From NCBI GenBank assembly GCA_944322345.1, contig CALUOO010000011.1, positions 1-64,000 on the forward strand: a stretch of 64,000 nucleotides of DNA, given 5' to 3'. The notes under the pieces are model-generated. The model had not been told where the DNA came from, did no database searches, and was given only the letters and a program-made list of their open reading frames with translations. The translations under genes and the position numbers were made by a program. Of this stretch, positions 43,363-52,526 are shown in pieces. Source of the DNA: an uncultured Bacteroides sp. (GTDB taxonomy: Bacteria; Bacteroidota; Bacteroidia; Bacteroidales; Bacteroidaceae). How positions within the stretch are numbered: the first letter of the stretch is position 1; every line of letters starts with the position of its first letter.

Positions 43363-44463
43363 ATGAAAAGATACTTAAAAATCGTATTGTTGGTAATTGT
43401 TGCCATTGTACTGGTCGGAACGTTTGTATTTTTATATCAGAAATCACGTCCGAAGGAGATTGTGTATGAAGTTCTGAGACCGGAGATTACAGATCTGCAG
43501 AAAACGACTGTAGCTACCGGAAAGGTGGAACCGAGAGACGAGATCCTGATTAAACCACAGATTTCTGGTATTATAGATAAGGTTTATAAAGAAGCCGGGG
43601 AGAGTGTAAAGAAGGGCGAAGTGATTGCCAAGGTGAAGGTGATTCCCGAGCTGGGGCAACTGAATTCGGCAGAAAGCCGTTTGCGGCTTGCCGAGATTAC
43701 TGCGGCACAAGCAGAAACTGATTTCTCGCGAATTGAAAAGCTCTTTCAGGATAAACTGATCAGCCGCGAGGAATATGAAAAGGGAGAAGTTGCCGTGAAG
43801 CAGGCACGTGAGGAAAAACAGGCTGCAAAAGACAATCTGGAGATTACAAAAGAAGGAATTACAAAGAACAGTGCTTCTTTCAGTAGTACAATGATCCGCT
43901 CTACAATTGATGGGCTGATACTGGATATACCAATCAAAGAGGGTAACTCTGTGATTATGAGTAATACTTTCAACGATGGAACAACGATTGCAACCGTGGC
44001 TAATATGAATGATCTGATCTTTCGTGGAAATATAGATGAAACAGAAGTTGGAAGGATTCATGAAGGGATGCCCGTGAAGCTGACCATCGGTGCACTTCAG
44101 AACTTGACGTTTGACGCTACGCTCGAATATATCTCTCCGAAGGGAGTGGAAAACAATGGTGCCAATCAGTTTGAGATAAAGGCTGCAATTTCTGTTCCTG
44201 ATACGGTGCAGATGCGTTCCGGATATTCTGCCAATGCCGAAATCGTGTTGCAACGGGCCGAGCAGGTGTTGGCTGTACCCGAGGGTACCGTAGAGTTTAG
44301 TGGTGATTCAACATTTGTCTATGTGATGACAGATTCTCTTCCTTCCCAACAGTTCAAGAGGACACCGGTAGTGACAGGAATGAGTGATGGTATCAAGATC
44401 GAGATCAAGGGAGGCATTACGGCAAAAGATAATATACGTGGAGCACAAAAGAGTGAATTGTAA
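43363..44463 (+). CDS. MacA-like membrane fusion protein
   Basis: A 366-residue periplasmic adaptor of the RND/MacA type. An N-terminal membrane anchor is followed by a barrel-sandwich half-motif (TGKVEPRDEILIKPQISGII, about 47-66), a coiled-coil hairpin (about 95-160, rich in Ala/Glu), the second half-motif IDGLILDIPIKEGN, and a beta-barrel. It bridges the ABC permeases and the TolC-like channel. The ATG at 43363 is preferred to the TTG at 43357. Confidence 0.92.
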   Translation: MKRYLKIVLLVIVAIVLVGTFVFLYQKSRPKEIVYEVLRPEITDLQKTTVATGKVEPRDEILIKPQISGIIDKVYKEAGESVKKGEVIAKVKVIPELGQLNSAESRLRLAEITAAQAETDFSRIEKLFQDKLISREEYEKGEVAVKQAREEKQAAKDNLEITKEGITKNSASFSSTMIRSTIDGLILDIPIKEGNSVIMSNTFNDGTTIATVANMNDLIFRGNIDETEVGRIHEGMPVKLTIGALQNLTFDATLEYISPKGVENNGANQFEIKAAISVPDTVQMRSGYSANAEIVLQRAEQVLAVPEGTVEFSGDSTFVYVMTDSLPSQQFKRTPVVTGMSDGIKIEIKGGITAKDNIRGAQKSEL

Positions 44464-44472
44464 TATCCGGCT

Positions 44473-45813
44473 ATGATGAAGATGAAGTATAAAAATATCT
44501 TACTGGCGGGTGCGGTTTGCACCGTGTGTTCTGTAGGAAAGGCACAAACTATAGAATCGCAGCCATGGACGTTGCGCCAGTGTATTGATTATGCCATTGA
44601 ACATAATATCAGTGTGCAGCAATATGCTACCACTGCAGAGCAAAGTAAGCTGGACGTGAATACGGCTAAATGGGCAAGACTTCCAGACTTGAATGCAAGC
44701 GCAGGGCAGAACTGGAGCTGGGGACGTTCGGCTTCTCCCGCCGATAATTCTTATACGAATATCAACAGTGCCAATTCAAGCTTCAGCTTGGGGACAAGTA
44801 TTCCTGTGTTTACCGGTCTGCAACTTCCCAATGAACACGCCTTGGCCAAGCTGAATCTGAAAGCTGCGATGGAAGACTTGAATAAGGCCAAGGAAGATAT
44901 AGCAATAGGTGTTACATCGGCATATCTGCAAGTGCTGTTCAATTCTGAGTTGGCGGAAGTGGCACATCGGCAGGTACAGTTGAGCAAAGAACAGCTGCAG
45001 CGTATTGCCGGACTATATAAGGTAGGCAAGGCGTCTCCTTCTGAATTGGCTGAGGCTGAAGCTCGGGTGGCACAGGATGAGATGACGGCTGTGCAATCGG
45101 ACAATACCTATAAGCTGTCGTTGTTGGATCTTAGTCAGCTACTGGAGCTGCCTACTCCCGAAGGTTTTATTTTGCAGTCACCCGAGGATAGTCTGGAATT
45201 TGTTCCGCTGACCCCTCCCGATGATATTTATGCAGAGGCGATGATCTATAAGCCGGGTATAAAAGCTGCAGAATACCGGCTGGAAGGTGCAGATAAAAGT
45301 ATCCGTATTGCTCAGGGAGCTTTTTATCCTCGTATTTCGCTGAGTGCAGGAATGGGGAGCAGTTATTATACAATGAATGGTAAGGCTGCAAGCAGTTTTC
45401 ACAGTCAGTTGAAAAACAATCTGAGCAAGTATGTGGGATTGAGTTTGAGTGTACCTATTTTCAACCGTTTCTCCACACGCAATCGGGTTCGTGCCGCACG
45501 TTTGCAGCAGATTGGCATGAGCCTGCAACTGGACAATGCGAAGAAAACGCTTTATAAGGAAATACAGCAGGCATGGTACAATGCTGTGGCGGCAGAAAGT
45601 AAATATAAGTCGAGCGAACTGGCGGTAAAGGCGAACGAAGAGTCTTTCCGGTTGATGAGCGGAAAGTTTAATAACGGGCAGGCTACTTCGGTAGAATTCA
45701 ATGAAGCTAAGCTGAATCTGATTAGAGCATTGTCAGACAGATTGCAGGCAAAGTACGAATATCTGTTCCGTACAAAGATTTTGGATTTCTATAAAGGAAA
45801 AATAATTGAATAG
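44473..45813 (+). CDS. TolC-like outer-membrane efflux protein
   Basis: A 446-residue outer-membrane factor. The signal peptide ends near GKAQT (about 25). Two homologous repeats follow, each with long amphipathic helices (LRQCIDYAIEHNISVQQYA in the first, AGLYKVGKASPSELAEAEAR in the first, KFNNGQATSVEFNEAKL in the second). It completes the exporter. Confidence 0.92.
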   Translation: MMKMKYKNILLAGAVCTVCSVGKAQTIESQPWTLRQCIDYAIEHNISVQQYATTAEQSKLDVNTAKWARLPDLNASAGQNWSWGRSASPADNSYTNINSANSSFSLGTSIPVFTGLQLPNEHALAKLNLKAAMEDLNKAKEDIAIGVTSAYLQVLFNSELAEVAHRQVQLSKEQLQRIAGLYKVGKASPSELAEAEARVAQDEMTAVQSDNTYKLSLLDLSQLLELPTPEGFILQSPEDSLEFVPLTPPDDIYAEAMIYKPGIKAAEYRLEGADKSIRIAQGAFYPRISLSAGMGSSYYTMNGKAASSFHSQLKNNLSKYVGLSLSVPIFNRFSTRNRVRAARLQQIGMSLQLDNAKKTLYKEIQQAWYNAVAAESKYKSSELAVKANEESFRLMSGKFNNGQATSVEFNEAKLNLIRALSDRLQAKYEYLFRTKILDFYKGKIIE

Positions 45814-45876
45814 AGTTTAGTCGTCCATTCGGACGAGAGAATAACAGAACTAAAAACTTAAATAACCCACTAAAAT

Positions 45877-46386
45877 ATGAAGAAAGAGATTTATTTGGCT
45901 GGAGGATGCTTCTGGGGAACAGAACATTTCTTGAAGCAAATCAGAGGAGTGGAGGCGACACAGACAGGATATGCCAATAGTATTGTAGAACATCCTGACT
46001 ATAAGCTGGTGTGCACGGGAAAGACACAAGCTGCAGAAACGGTGCATGTGGTGTATGAGTCGGATGTATTGGATTTGTCCTTGTTGTTGGAACTCTATTT
46101 CCAAAGTATTGACCCTACCAGTTTGAATCAGCAAGGGGAGGATCAGGGTACCCAGTATCGTACAGGGATTTACTATACTGATCCGGCCGATTTATCTGTC
46201 ATCAAACAGGAACTGGAAGCTTTGGCTACCCGTTACGAACGACCGATTGTAATTGAACTGAAACCTTTGGTAAACTTTTATCCTGCCGAGGAGTATCATC
46301 AGGACTATTTGGACAAGAATCCTACAGGGTATTGCCACATCAATCCACGTCTTTTTGCTTTGGCACGCGAGGCAAACAAGAGGTAA
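45877..46386 (+). CDS. msrA: Peptide methionine sulfoxide reductase A
   Basis: MsrA reduces methionine-S-sulfoxide. The 169-residue protein has the catalytic GGCFWGTEHFL (Cys about 10) and the Glu and Tyr region of the EVVYDP-type site (VHVVYESDVLDLSLLLELYF). No second recycling Cys pair is evident, and no fused MsrB. Directly behind its stop codon lies the 40-bp repeat (46401-46696). Confidence 0.94.
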   Translation: MKKEIYLAGGCFWGTEHFLKQIRGVEATQTGYANSIVEHPDYKLVCTGKTQAAETVHVVYESDVLDLSLLLELYFQSIDPTSLNQQGEDQGTQYRTGIYYTDPADLSVIKQELEALATRYERPIVIELKPLVNFYPAEEYHQDYLDKNPTGYCHINPRLFALAREANKR

Positions 46387-46400
46387 TCTTTTCCGCCATC

Positions 46401-46696
46401 GTCGGGAGCAAATCCCGAAGCTGGAAACTTTCCTGACGTTGTCGGGAACAAATCCCGAAGCTGGAAACCTTCCCGACGTTGTCGGGAACAAATCCCGAAG
46501 CTGGAAACCTTCCCGACGTTGTCGGGAACAAATCCCGAAGCTGGAAACCTTCCCGACGTTGTCGGGAGCAAATCCCAAGGCTGGAAACCTTCCCGACGTT
46601 GTCGGGAGCAAATCCCGAAGCTGGAAACCTTCCCGACGTTGTCGGGAACAAATCCCAAGGCTGGAAACCTTCCCGACGTTGTCGGGAGCAAATCCC
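46401..46696. repeat. 40-bp tandem repeat, 7.4 copies, behind msrA
   Basis: Units start at 46401, 46441, 46481, 46521, 46561, 46601 and 46641, with a 16-base partial unit at 46681. Each begins GTCGGGA and ends CTTCCCGACGTT. Differences are few (A or G at unit position 8; CCGAAG or CCAAGG at 16-20; unit 1 has TTTCCTGAC). TTCCCGAC-GTT-GTCGGGAA at each junction and TCGGGA-(5)-TCCCGA inside each unit can both form hairpins. Because 40 is not a multiple of 3 and no frame has a stop, every frame reads open; I do not call these coding. Confidence 0.95.
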
Positions 46697-46700
46697 AAAT

Positions 46701-46738
46701 AAAAAGACTGTCTCCATTGATCGGAGGCAGTCTTTTTT
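46701..46738. terminator. Bidirectional terminator after the repeat
   Basis: AAAAAGACTGTCTCC and GGAGGCAGTCTTTTT form a long stem (one mismatch) with A and T tracts on either side. It serves msrA (+) and, in reverse, the SIMPL gene (-). Confidence 0.87.
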
Positions 46739-46767
46739 GTATATCATCCTTTATGTACGTCAGGAGG

Positions 46768-47472
46768 TCAGTCTTCCAGATAATAATCCACCGTCGTCAC
46801 TACCCGTACCTTTTTGACAAACGGTGTATTGGCATCGCGGTCGCTGATGGAAAATTGTCCTTGTGTAGCACGCTTGATTTTGCCCAGTTCGCTTTGTGAA
46901 TCTTTGGCAAACTGTTGGGCTGCCGAACGGGCATTCTTGGTGGCTTCTTCAATCATCTGTGGCTTTACGTCGTTCAGTCGGGTGAATTCGAAGACCGGAT
47001 TGTAGCGGTAGTCGTCTGCGCTGAGTGCAATGCCCTTTTTCAGCAATTCTCCCTGTTCGGACATGAGTGAACGGACCAGCTCCACTTGGCTTGACGTAAC
47101 GGTAATCACAGATGTAATATTATATCGGTTGGCAATTCCTTGTTGCTGAACATACCTGTCCGCTTTCAGGTCCAGGGTCTGAGGAGCATTGACGGTAATT
47201 TCGGCATCGCTGATGCCTTTTTCTTTCAGGAAAGCAATGATGACAGCATTGTTTGCTTTGATTTTGTCATACAGTGCGATCAGATCGTTGCCTACTTCTT
47301 TGTAGGTTAATGGCCATGTTACCTTATCTGCCGGGAATTCTTGTTCCGAAAGTCCTTTTACACTGACTACCCTGTCTTTTCCGGCAAAACTGTCCAGCCC
47401 TTTTTTTACACACCATCCGGCAAGAAAGATGCCGATGGCAATGCAGATTCCTGCAATGTTCCATTGTTTCAT
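46768..47472 (-). CDS. SIMPL-domain (DUF541) membrane protein
   Basis: A 234-residue protein with one N-terminal helix (about 5-24) and a SIMPL domain facing the periplasm: VSVKGLSEQEFPADKVTWPL, then ITSVITVTSSQVELVRSLM and NARSAAQQFAKDS. Related proteins protect against oxidative stress or form rings; the role here is unknown. The ATG at 47472 is preferred to one 54 bases upstream. Confidence 0.87.
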   Translation of the reverse strand: MKQWNIAGICIAIGIFLAGWCVKKGLDSFAGKDRVVSVKGLSEQEFPADKVTWPLTYKEVGNDLIALYDKIKANNAVIIAFLKEKGISDAEITVNAPQTLDLKADRYVQQQGIANRYNITSVITVTSSQVELVRSLMSEQGELLKKGIALSADDYRYNPVFEFTRLNDVKPQMIEEATKNARSAAQQFAKDSQSELGKIKRATQGQFSISDRDANTPFVKKVRVVTTVDYYLED

Positions 47473-47534
47473 GATTGTTTGTTTTAAGATTTTCTGCAAG
47501 TTAACTTTCTTTATTCCCTTTTCCAAGCGTCAGG

Positions 47535-48383
47535 TTATATATTTAATGTTTTATATATTTTGGCTTTAGTATTTAGAATAGATTTAGTTTTGTTACCGTT
47601 CGTCTCTTTCCGCTGACTTTTTCTAGAGGAACTCTCTGGGCGTTTGTTTCCCCGGTCAGGTACTAGTGATTGCCGGGTTGTTCGTCTTGCCGGAGATGGC
47701 TGTTTTGCTTTTTCCTGTCTTTGATATACGGGCTTATCCGGTTTGTTGGATGGCAATGGGCGATGCTCTGGTTGGGAATGAGGCCTGACGTTTGCAGACG
47801 GATGTGGCGGGAGCGGACGTCTGTGCGGAGTTGCATGAATGGGAGGTGCAACTCTGTGTACAGTTGGATAGTGATGCAGATGGCAATACCTCTCCCGGTA
47901 AAAACTCACATGTTGGAGAGTGGGGCGATGGTGTGCTCCACAGTAAGTATAATAATGTGTCGGAACATCAAAATAGAAAAGATTTCGGTTGGGATAGTTA
48001 ATATAGACCTGAAATGTCCAGCTCCTTCCGTTTATTTTGATTGGCCGATAGAAATAGCTGGCTTTCAGAAATCTGCGGTATTGGTAATCGCTAAGTACCC
48101 ATCGAAGATCACCGTTGCGTATGTCCAGTATTTCGTAATACTGTGATAATGCATCTGCTTCTCCACGCACCATTCCGTCAAGTAAATAGCGTGTGGTATA
48201 AATGAAGTCATAATTGATTTCGTAGACATCATTGTATTGCAAGGTTGTCAAGCGCAGTTCATGTGCCATTTTATCTGTCAGAAATCGCGTTTCCTTACGT
48301 ACACTGCTGAGGCTGATAGCTGCTGAAGCGGTTGTACTTATTAACATACCAGCTGTAAAAATCCAGAAAAATAATCGTTTCAT
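47535..48383 (-). CDS. Secreted protein with His/Pro/Arg-rich tail
   Basis: A 282-residue protein I do not recognise. It has a signal peptide (ending near ASAA, about 22), a folded-looking domain of about 130 residues rich in Tyr (DLRWVLSDYQYRRFLKASYF), then from about 160 a low-complexity tail rich in His, Pro, Arg and Lys (SFYRERYCHLHHYPTVHRV, HRRPLPPHPSANVRPH). The tail could bind metal or nucleic acid. It follows the DUF4476 gene by 41 bases and is probably co-transcribed. Confidence 0.75.
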   Translation of the reverse strand: MKRLFFWIFTAGMLISTTASAAISLSSVRKETRFLTDKMAHELRLTTLQYNDVYEINYDFIYTTRYLLDGMVRGEADALSQYYEILDIRNGDLRWVLSDYQYRRFLKASYFYRPIKINGRSWTFQVYINYPNRNLFYFDVPTHYYTYCGAHHRPTLQHVSFYRERYCHLHHYPTVHRVAPPIHATPHRRPLPPHPSANVRPHSQPEHRPLPSNKPDKPVYQRQEKAKQPSPARRTTRQSLVPDRGNKRPESSSRKSQRKETNGNKTKSILNTKAKIYKTLNI

Positions 48384-48424
48384 AACCAGTCCTCCGTTTA
48401 TTATGGGGTTAATATATCAGTTCC

Positions 48425-49063
48425 TTACTTATGATACTGTTTTATGAATTTCTTCATTTCTTCTTTGTTGGACGAAAAATCCAGTGTATTGATGACTGTG
48501 AAAAATGCCTCTTTATCCACTATTTGCGGATACATCAGTTTCATTAGTTCTACTTTTTTGGAATCAAAGTTGAACAGGTCAAGTAGCCTTTCACATTGTT
48601 CACATGTGAAATCCGTTGTTATCAAGGCTGTTTCAATTGCCTTTATCATTTTGTTCTCAAAGGATTCCTCCTTTACTGTTTGATAAAAGGAATTGAATAA
48701 CTCTGCATCCATCACATGGTGATGGTGATTGTGTATCGGATGCGGTTTGGATGATTGACTGCCCTTTATTTGTATTTCCTTTATCTCATTCCCGTTGAAA
48801 TAAATACGTTCGCGAAATAGCTGTTTCCCCTTCCATGAAGGCTGACCTCTTTGTGTCATCCGTGTCTCGTATACTTCGATAAGGTAGTGTTGTGGAGTCA
48901 AATTGGCAATGAAACACGTATGGGTGGGTATGCAGATTTGCTTACCGTTCATGTAAACAAGGATTGGGGTATTCCCACCATCTATGCGGATGCCATTTGC
49001 TAACTGAGCTTTTATTGATAGATTGGCAATCAACAAACAAATGCCTAAAATAATTGTACGCAT
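48425..49063 (-). CDS. Secreted DUF4476 protein
   Basis: A 212-residue protein with a signal peptide (ending near SIKAQ, about 19). The C-terminal 90 residues form a DUF4476 domain (SFYQTVKEESFENKMIKAIE, LITTDFTCEQC, KVELMKLMYPQIVDKE), a helical domain common in Bacteroidota secreted proteins. A PEGA-like region (NGKQICIPTHTCFIANLTPQ, about 35-54) precedes it. A His stretch (HPIHNHHHHV) joins the two. Function unknown. Confidence 0.82.
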   Translation of the reverse strand: MRTIILGICLLIANLSIKAQLANGIRIDGGNTPILVYMNGKQICIPTHTCFIANLTPQHYLIEVYETRMTQRGQPSWKGKQLFRERIYFNGNEIKEIQIKGSQSSKPHPIHNHHHHVMDAELFNSFYQTVKEESFENKMIKAIETALITTDFTCEQCERLLDLFNFDSKKVELMKLMYPQIVDKEAFFTVINTLDFSSNKEEMKKFIKQYHK

Positions 49064-49089
49064 GGCTATTATTTTTTTTGTTTATATTA

Positions 49090-49120
49090 CAAAAATAGGG
49101 TGAGAAAATTCCTCACCCTT
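49090..49120 (-). terminator. Terminator of the S1 gene overlapping the DUF4476 -7 box
   Basis: On the minus strand GGGTGAG and CTCACCC pair around a 7-base loop and are followed by TATTTTTG. That stretch (49090-49097) is both the T tract of a terminator for the S1 gene and an exact TAnnTTTG -7 box for the DUF4476 gene, 26 bases from its start codon. Confidence 0.68.
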
Positions 49121-49152
49121 ATCTTTTTCTCTATTTGTTAATAGGAAAATTC

Positions 49153-50001
49153 CTATTGCTTTTCGGATTTTACCAGTACAATGCTATTATCCGCTAAATC
49201 AATCAGGCGTTTTTTATACAAGTCGCCTACTCCTTTTTTAAATGTCTTTTTGCTGACTCCGAATGTGGCATAGATTTCGTCGGCAGGGCTTTTATCATTC
49301 AGTAGAATACGTCCTCCGTTTGTTTGGATATATTCTAATAGCGTTTTTGAGAAGTCGGCAATTCTTTCCATTCCTGCCCGTTGGAGCGTAAGGTCAATTT
49401 TCCCATCCTCGCGTATTTGTTTAATAAAAGCTGTCGTTTGCATGCCGGGTTCCAATGTGCGGAACACCTCATTTTCATACAATAATCCGCTATATTGGTT
49501 GTTGATGATGGCTTTATACCCCAGATTAGTTTTTTGCCAGATTAGAATGTCTACCTCTTCACCCGGTTGCAGGTTGGCTTTTTCTTTCGACAGATAGCGT
49601 TCCACTTTAGCCGAAGCTACAATGCGGTAACTCTCTTCGTCTATGTGGACATGAACAATATATTTTTGACCTATCTGCATTTTTACCTTTTGTTCACGGA
49701 AAGGTACAAACAGATCTTTCATCAGCCCCCAATGTAGAAATGCACCGAACTGGTTGACCCATGACACTTGTAGATACGCAAACTGGCCCACCTGTGCTAA
49801 TGGGGTCTGTGTTGTAGCAATTAGCCTTTCGTCCATGTCTAGATACAGAAAGACGTTCAGTATGTCTCCTATTTTACAGCCTTCAGGCACATAACGGGTT
49901 GGTAACAAGATTTCGCCTTCGTCTCCTCCGTCAAGGTACATGCCGAAATCCACTTGTTTGACAACTGTAAGTTGATTGAATTTTCCTAGTTGGACGCTCA
50001 T
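49153..50001 (-). CDS. S1 RNA-binding protein, CvfB family
   Basis: A 282-residue protein with repeated S1-like OB domains: residues 1-65, 70-130 (LQVSWVNQFGAFLHWGLMKD) and 145-215, then a C-terminal winged helix (FSKTLLEYIQTNGGRILLND, ATFGVSKKTFKKGVGDLYKK). This is the CvfB layout (S1 domains plus winged helix). It may regulate RNA stability or translation. Its promoter -7 box is at 50032-50039. Confidence 0.9.
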   Translation of the reverse strand: MSVQLGKFNQLTVVKQVDFGMYLDGGDEGEILLPTRYVPEGCKIGDILNVFLYLDMDERLIATTQTPLAQVGQFAYLQVSWVNQFGAFLHWGLMKDLFVPFREQKVKMQIGQKYIVHVHIDEESYRIVASAKVERYLSKEKANLQPGEEVDILIWQKTNLGYKAIINNQYSGLLYENEVFRTLEPGMQTTAFIKQIREDGKIDLTLQRAGMERIADFSKTLLEYIQTNGGRILLNDKSPADEIYATFGVSKKTFKKGVGDLYKKRLIDLADNSIVLVKSEKQ

Positions 50002-50031
50002 TTTTCAGAATTTATAAGTGATTTATAAAGG

Positions 50032-50039
50032 CAAAGATA
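50032..50039 (-). promoter_or_regulatory. -7 box of the S1 gene
   Basis: On the minus strand TATCTTTG matches TAnnTTTG exactly, 31 bases before the start. No strong -33 box. Confidence 0.55.
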
Positions 50040-50129
50040 GGCTATTTAATTCATAGAAATTCTTGGAACTATAACTTTTCCTTATCTTTCAATACATTTT
50101 TTTATGAACAATCAGAGTACTTCATGTGT

Positions 50130-50137
50130 TATCTTTG
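50130..50137 (+). promoter_or_regulatory. -7 box of mdh
   Basis: TATCTTTG matches TAnnTTTG exactly, 45 bases before the mdh start. No -33 TTTG is evident. Confidence 0.55.
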
Positions 50138-50181
50138 CAGGTGAACAAGAAAAATAGATTCACTCAATTAAAAAAAGAAAT

Positions 50182-51186
50182 ATGATGGACTTTTTAACTA
50201 ACGAAAAACTTACGATTGTGGGAGCTGCCGGAATGATTGGCTCCAATATGGCACAGACTGCCATGATGATGAGATTGACTCCTAATATTTGTTTGTACGA
50301 TCCTTTTGCACCAGCATTGGAAGGAGTAGCGGAAGAGTTGTATCACTGTGGGTTCGAAGGCATGAACCTGACTTATACTTCCGATATACAGGAGGCATTG
50401 ACAGGCGCTTCGTACATCGTATCTTCAGGTGGTGCTGCACGTAAAGCGGGGATGACTCGCGAAGATTTGTTGAAAGGCAATGCCGAGATTGCTGCCCAAT
50501 TTGGTAAAGATGTCCGTCAATATTGTCCGGATGTAAAACATATAGTTGTCATCTTCAATCCGGCAGATATTACAGGATTGATTACTTTGCTGTATTCTGG
50601 ATTGAAACCTTCACAGGTTTCTACGCTGGCAGCCTTGGATAGTACACGTCTGCAAAATGAATTGGTGAAGTATTTTCATATCCCGGCTGCTGATGTTCAG
50701 AACTGTCGCACTTATGGTGGTCACGGAGAACAGATGGCAGTGTTTGCTTCGACTACAAGAGTGAAGGGAGAACCGTTGACAGACTTGATCGGAACAGATC
50801 GTTTGCCTCAGGCAGATTGGGAAGCAATGAAAGTACGGGTAATTCAGGGAGGAAAGCATATTATTGATTTACGTGGACGTTCATCTTTCCAAAGTCCTGC
50901 ATATCTTTCAATCGAAATGATTGCTGCTGCTATGGGTGGACAACCTTTCCGCTGGCCGGCCGGTACATATGTATCCAATGACAAATTTGATCATATTATG
51001 ATGGCTATGGAGACCTCTATTACACGTGATGGTATTTGCTGCAAAGAGGTAGCCGGTACTCCTGCCGAACAAGCCGAGTTGGAACAAAGTTATGAGCATT
51101 TGTGCAAACTGCGTGACGAGGTAATCGGAATGGGTATTATTCCAGCTATAAAAGACTGGAATGCTTTGAACCCAAATATTAATTAG
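50182..51186 (+). CDS. mdh: Malate dehydrogenase (LDH/MDH family)
   Basis: A 334-residue NAD-dependent dehydrogenase with VGAAGMIGSNMAQTAMM (Rossmann loop, about 13-29) and the catalytic His in RTYGGHGEQMAVFAS (about 174-188). The Asp of the charge relay and the Arg residues are in the expected regions. It is the form typical of Bacteroidales, annotated as malate dehydrogenase; substrate choice by sequence alone is not certain. Single-gene unit with a terminator shared with the GH10 gene. Confidence 0.88.
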   Translation: MMDFLTNEKLTIVGAAGMIGSNMAQTAMMMRLTPNICLYDPFAPALEGVAEELYHCGFEGMNLTYTSDIQEALTGASYIVSSGGAARKAGMTREDLLKGNAEIAAQFGKDVRQYCPDVKHIVVIFNPADITGLITLLYSGLKPSQVSTLAALDSTRLQNELVKYFHIPAADVQNCRTYGGHGEQMAVFASTTRVKGEPLTDLIGTDRLPQADWEAMKVRVIQGGKHIIDLRGRSSFQSPAYLSIEMIAAAMGGQPFRWPAGTYVSNDKFDHIMMAMETSITRDGICCKEVAGTPAEQAELEQSYEHLCKLRDEVIGMGIIPAIKDWNALNPNIN

Positions 51187-51266
51187 GCGTTGTTTTTAGT
51201 TGAAAGGGAATACTTGCCGGCTGTAAGCTGAGAAGTGAGGGGGTCGGCAGGGATTCTTGATAGTGA

Positions 51267-51323
51267 AGAAGTCACTAAGGAAAGTGAAGAAAAGGTTTCT
51301 TTAACTCCTTAGTGACTTCTTTT
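51267..51323. terminator. Bidirectional terminator between mdh and GH10
   Basis: AGAAGTCACTAAGGA and TCCTTAGTGACTTCT form a perfect 15-bp stem around a 24-base loop, followed by TTTT. It serves mdh and, read in reverse, the GH10 gene. Confidence 0.87.
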
Positions 51324-51334
51324 ATGTTTTTTAT

Positions 51335-52462
51335 TTATTCTTGTGCCTTCTGGATAATAAAATCGACGACGGCTTTGGGCTGGTAATTCCGATCGAAGAG
51401 CAGTGGGTAGTCAGTCCGTCCTTTTATAGGCCAGTTGTTTCGCCATGAGTCCTTGTCGGTAGCTCCCCACAGGTTTACTCTTGAAATAATTTCTTTGTGT
51501 TTCAGAAATAATGCAAAGAAACTTTCCATTCGTTTATTCCACGCCATAGCAATTTTTTCTGGAAGTCCTTTAGGATAAGGATTCATGGAACGTTGGTATT
51601 CAAAAGAAGCAGAGACTTCGGCTCCTATATTGTGCTTTGGAGCAGGTAAAACAGTCATGTCCAATTCGGTAATCATAACTTTTACTCCAGCTTCGGCAAA
51701 AGCAATTATGCTTTTTTCGAATTCTTCAACCGATGGCCAATTCATACTGAAGTGTGACTGCATTCCTACTGCGTCAATACGTAATCCGCGTCTTTTTAGT
51801 TCTTTTACCAGTTTTACTACTCCAGCTCTTTTACCTGGAAGTGCCATTGAATAGTCATTATAGTAAAGCTCAGCTTCAGGATCGGCTTCGTGTGCATATT
51901 GGAAGGCAAGCGGAATATACTCTTCTCCTAGAATCTCATAAAATTTACTTTTTCGGAACGACCCGTCGTCCTCAATAGCTTCGTTCACAACATCCCATCC
52001 TTTTACACGCCCTTTATAGCGCTTTACGACGGTAGTGATGTGCTCCTTCATCCGCTTTTTCAGTATGTCGGGCGAGATGTTGTTTCCTTCTTCGTCCGTG
52101 CAGAACCATTTAGGAAGCTGCGAATGCCATATCAGGGTATGGCCGATAATGGTTTGTCCGTTCTTTTCGCCAAACTCTACAAAGCGATCGGAAAGTCCGA
52201 AGTCATAGCGATTTTCTTCGGGATGGAGCGACTGGCTTTTCATGCAATTTTCTGCTACAATTGCGTTAAACTGCCTGTTGATCAGTTGTGCTCCTAATGT
52301 GTCTTTGTCGATGATTTGCTGTTCGTTGACTGCTGTTCCTATTAGAAAACAGTCTTTTAGAGCTTCGGACAATGTCGTTTGTCCCTGCGCACGGATGAGA
52401 CTGCTAGGTAATACAGTACCCGACATCAGAAGAATAATGATGAGTAATTCTTTTGTAGACAT
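51335..52462 (-). CDS. Secreted GH10 endo-beta-1,4-xylanase
   Basis: A 375-residue protein, signal peptide ending near IRAQ (about 25). The GH10 TIM barrel has the acid/base Glu in [10 protein letters not shown] (about 155) and the nucleophile Glu in MITELDMTV (about 263), with [14 protein letters not shown] in between as usual. The ATG at 52462 is preferred to one 27 bases upstream. It should cut xylan backbones. No SusC/SusD pair, xylosidase or regulator is nearby. Transcribed with the nitroreductase. Confidence 0.94.
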   Translation of the reverse strand: MSTKELLIIILLMSGTVLPSSLIRAQGQTTLSEALKDCFLIGTAVNEQQIIDKDTLGAQLINRQFNAIVAENCMKSQSLHPEENRYDFGLSDRFVEFGEKNGQTIIGHTLIWHSQLPKWFCTDEEGNNISPDILKKRMKEHITTVVKRYKGRVKGWDVVNEAIEDDGSFRKSKFYEILGEEYIPLAFQYAHEADPEAELYYNDYSMALPGKRAGVVKLVKELKRRGLRIDAVGMQSHFSMNWPSVEEFEKSIIAFAEAGVKVMITELDMTVLPAPKHNIGAEVSASFEYQRSMNPYPKGLPEKIAMAWNKRMESFFALFLKHKEIISRVNLWGATDKDSWRNNWPIKGRTDYPLLFDRNYQPKAVVDFIIQKAQE

Positions 52463-52526
52463 GGTGAAATTAGATTTGTCATGGCACACCGGATTATCGA
52501 TGTGCCATGATACAATGAAAAAGACT

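Noticed and set aside
46401..46696. Possible CRISPR array at the 40-bp repeat or the 22-bp clusters
   Set aside because: Units are contiguous, with no unique spacers, and no cas genes are in the window.
46192..46899. Several long overlapping open frames on both strands across the 40-bp repeat, with repetitive peptides
   Set aside because: A 40-bp unit with no stop codon in any frame gives open frames everywhere by construction. They lack start sites, disagree in frame and overlap msrA and its terminator.
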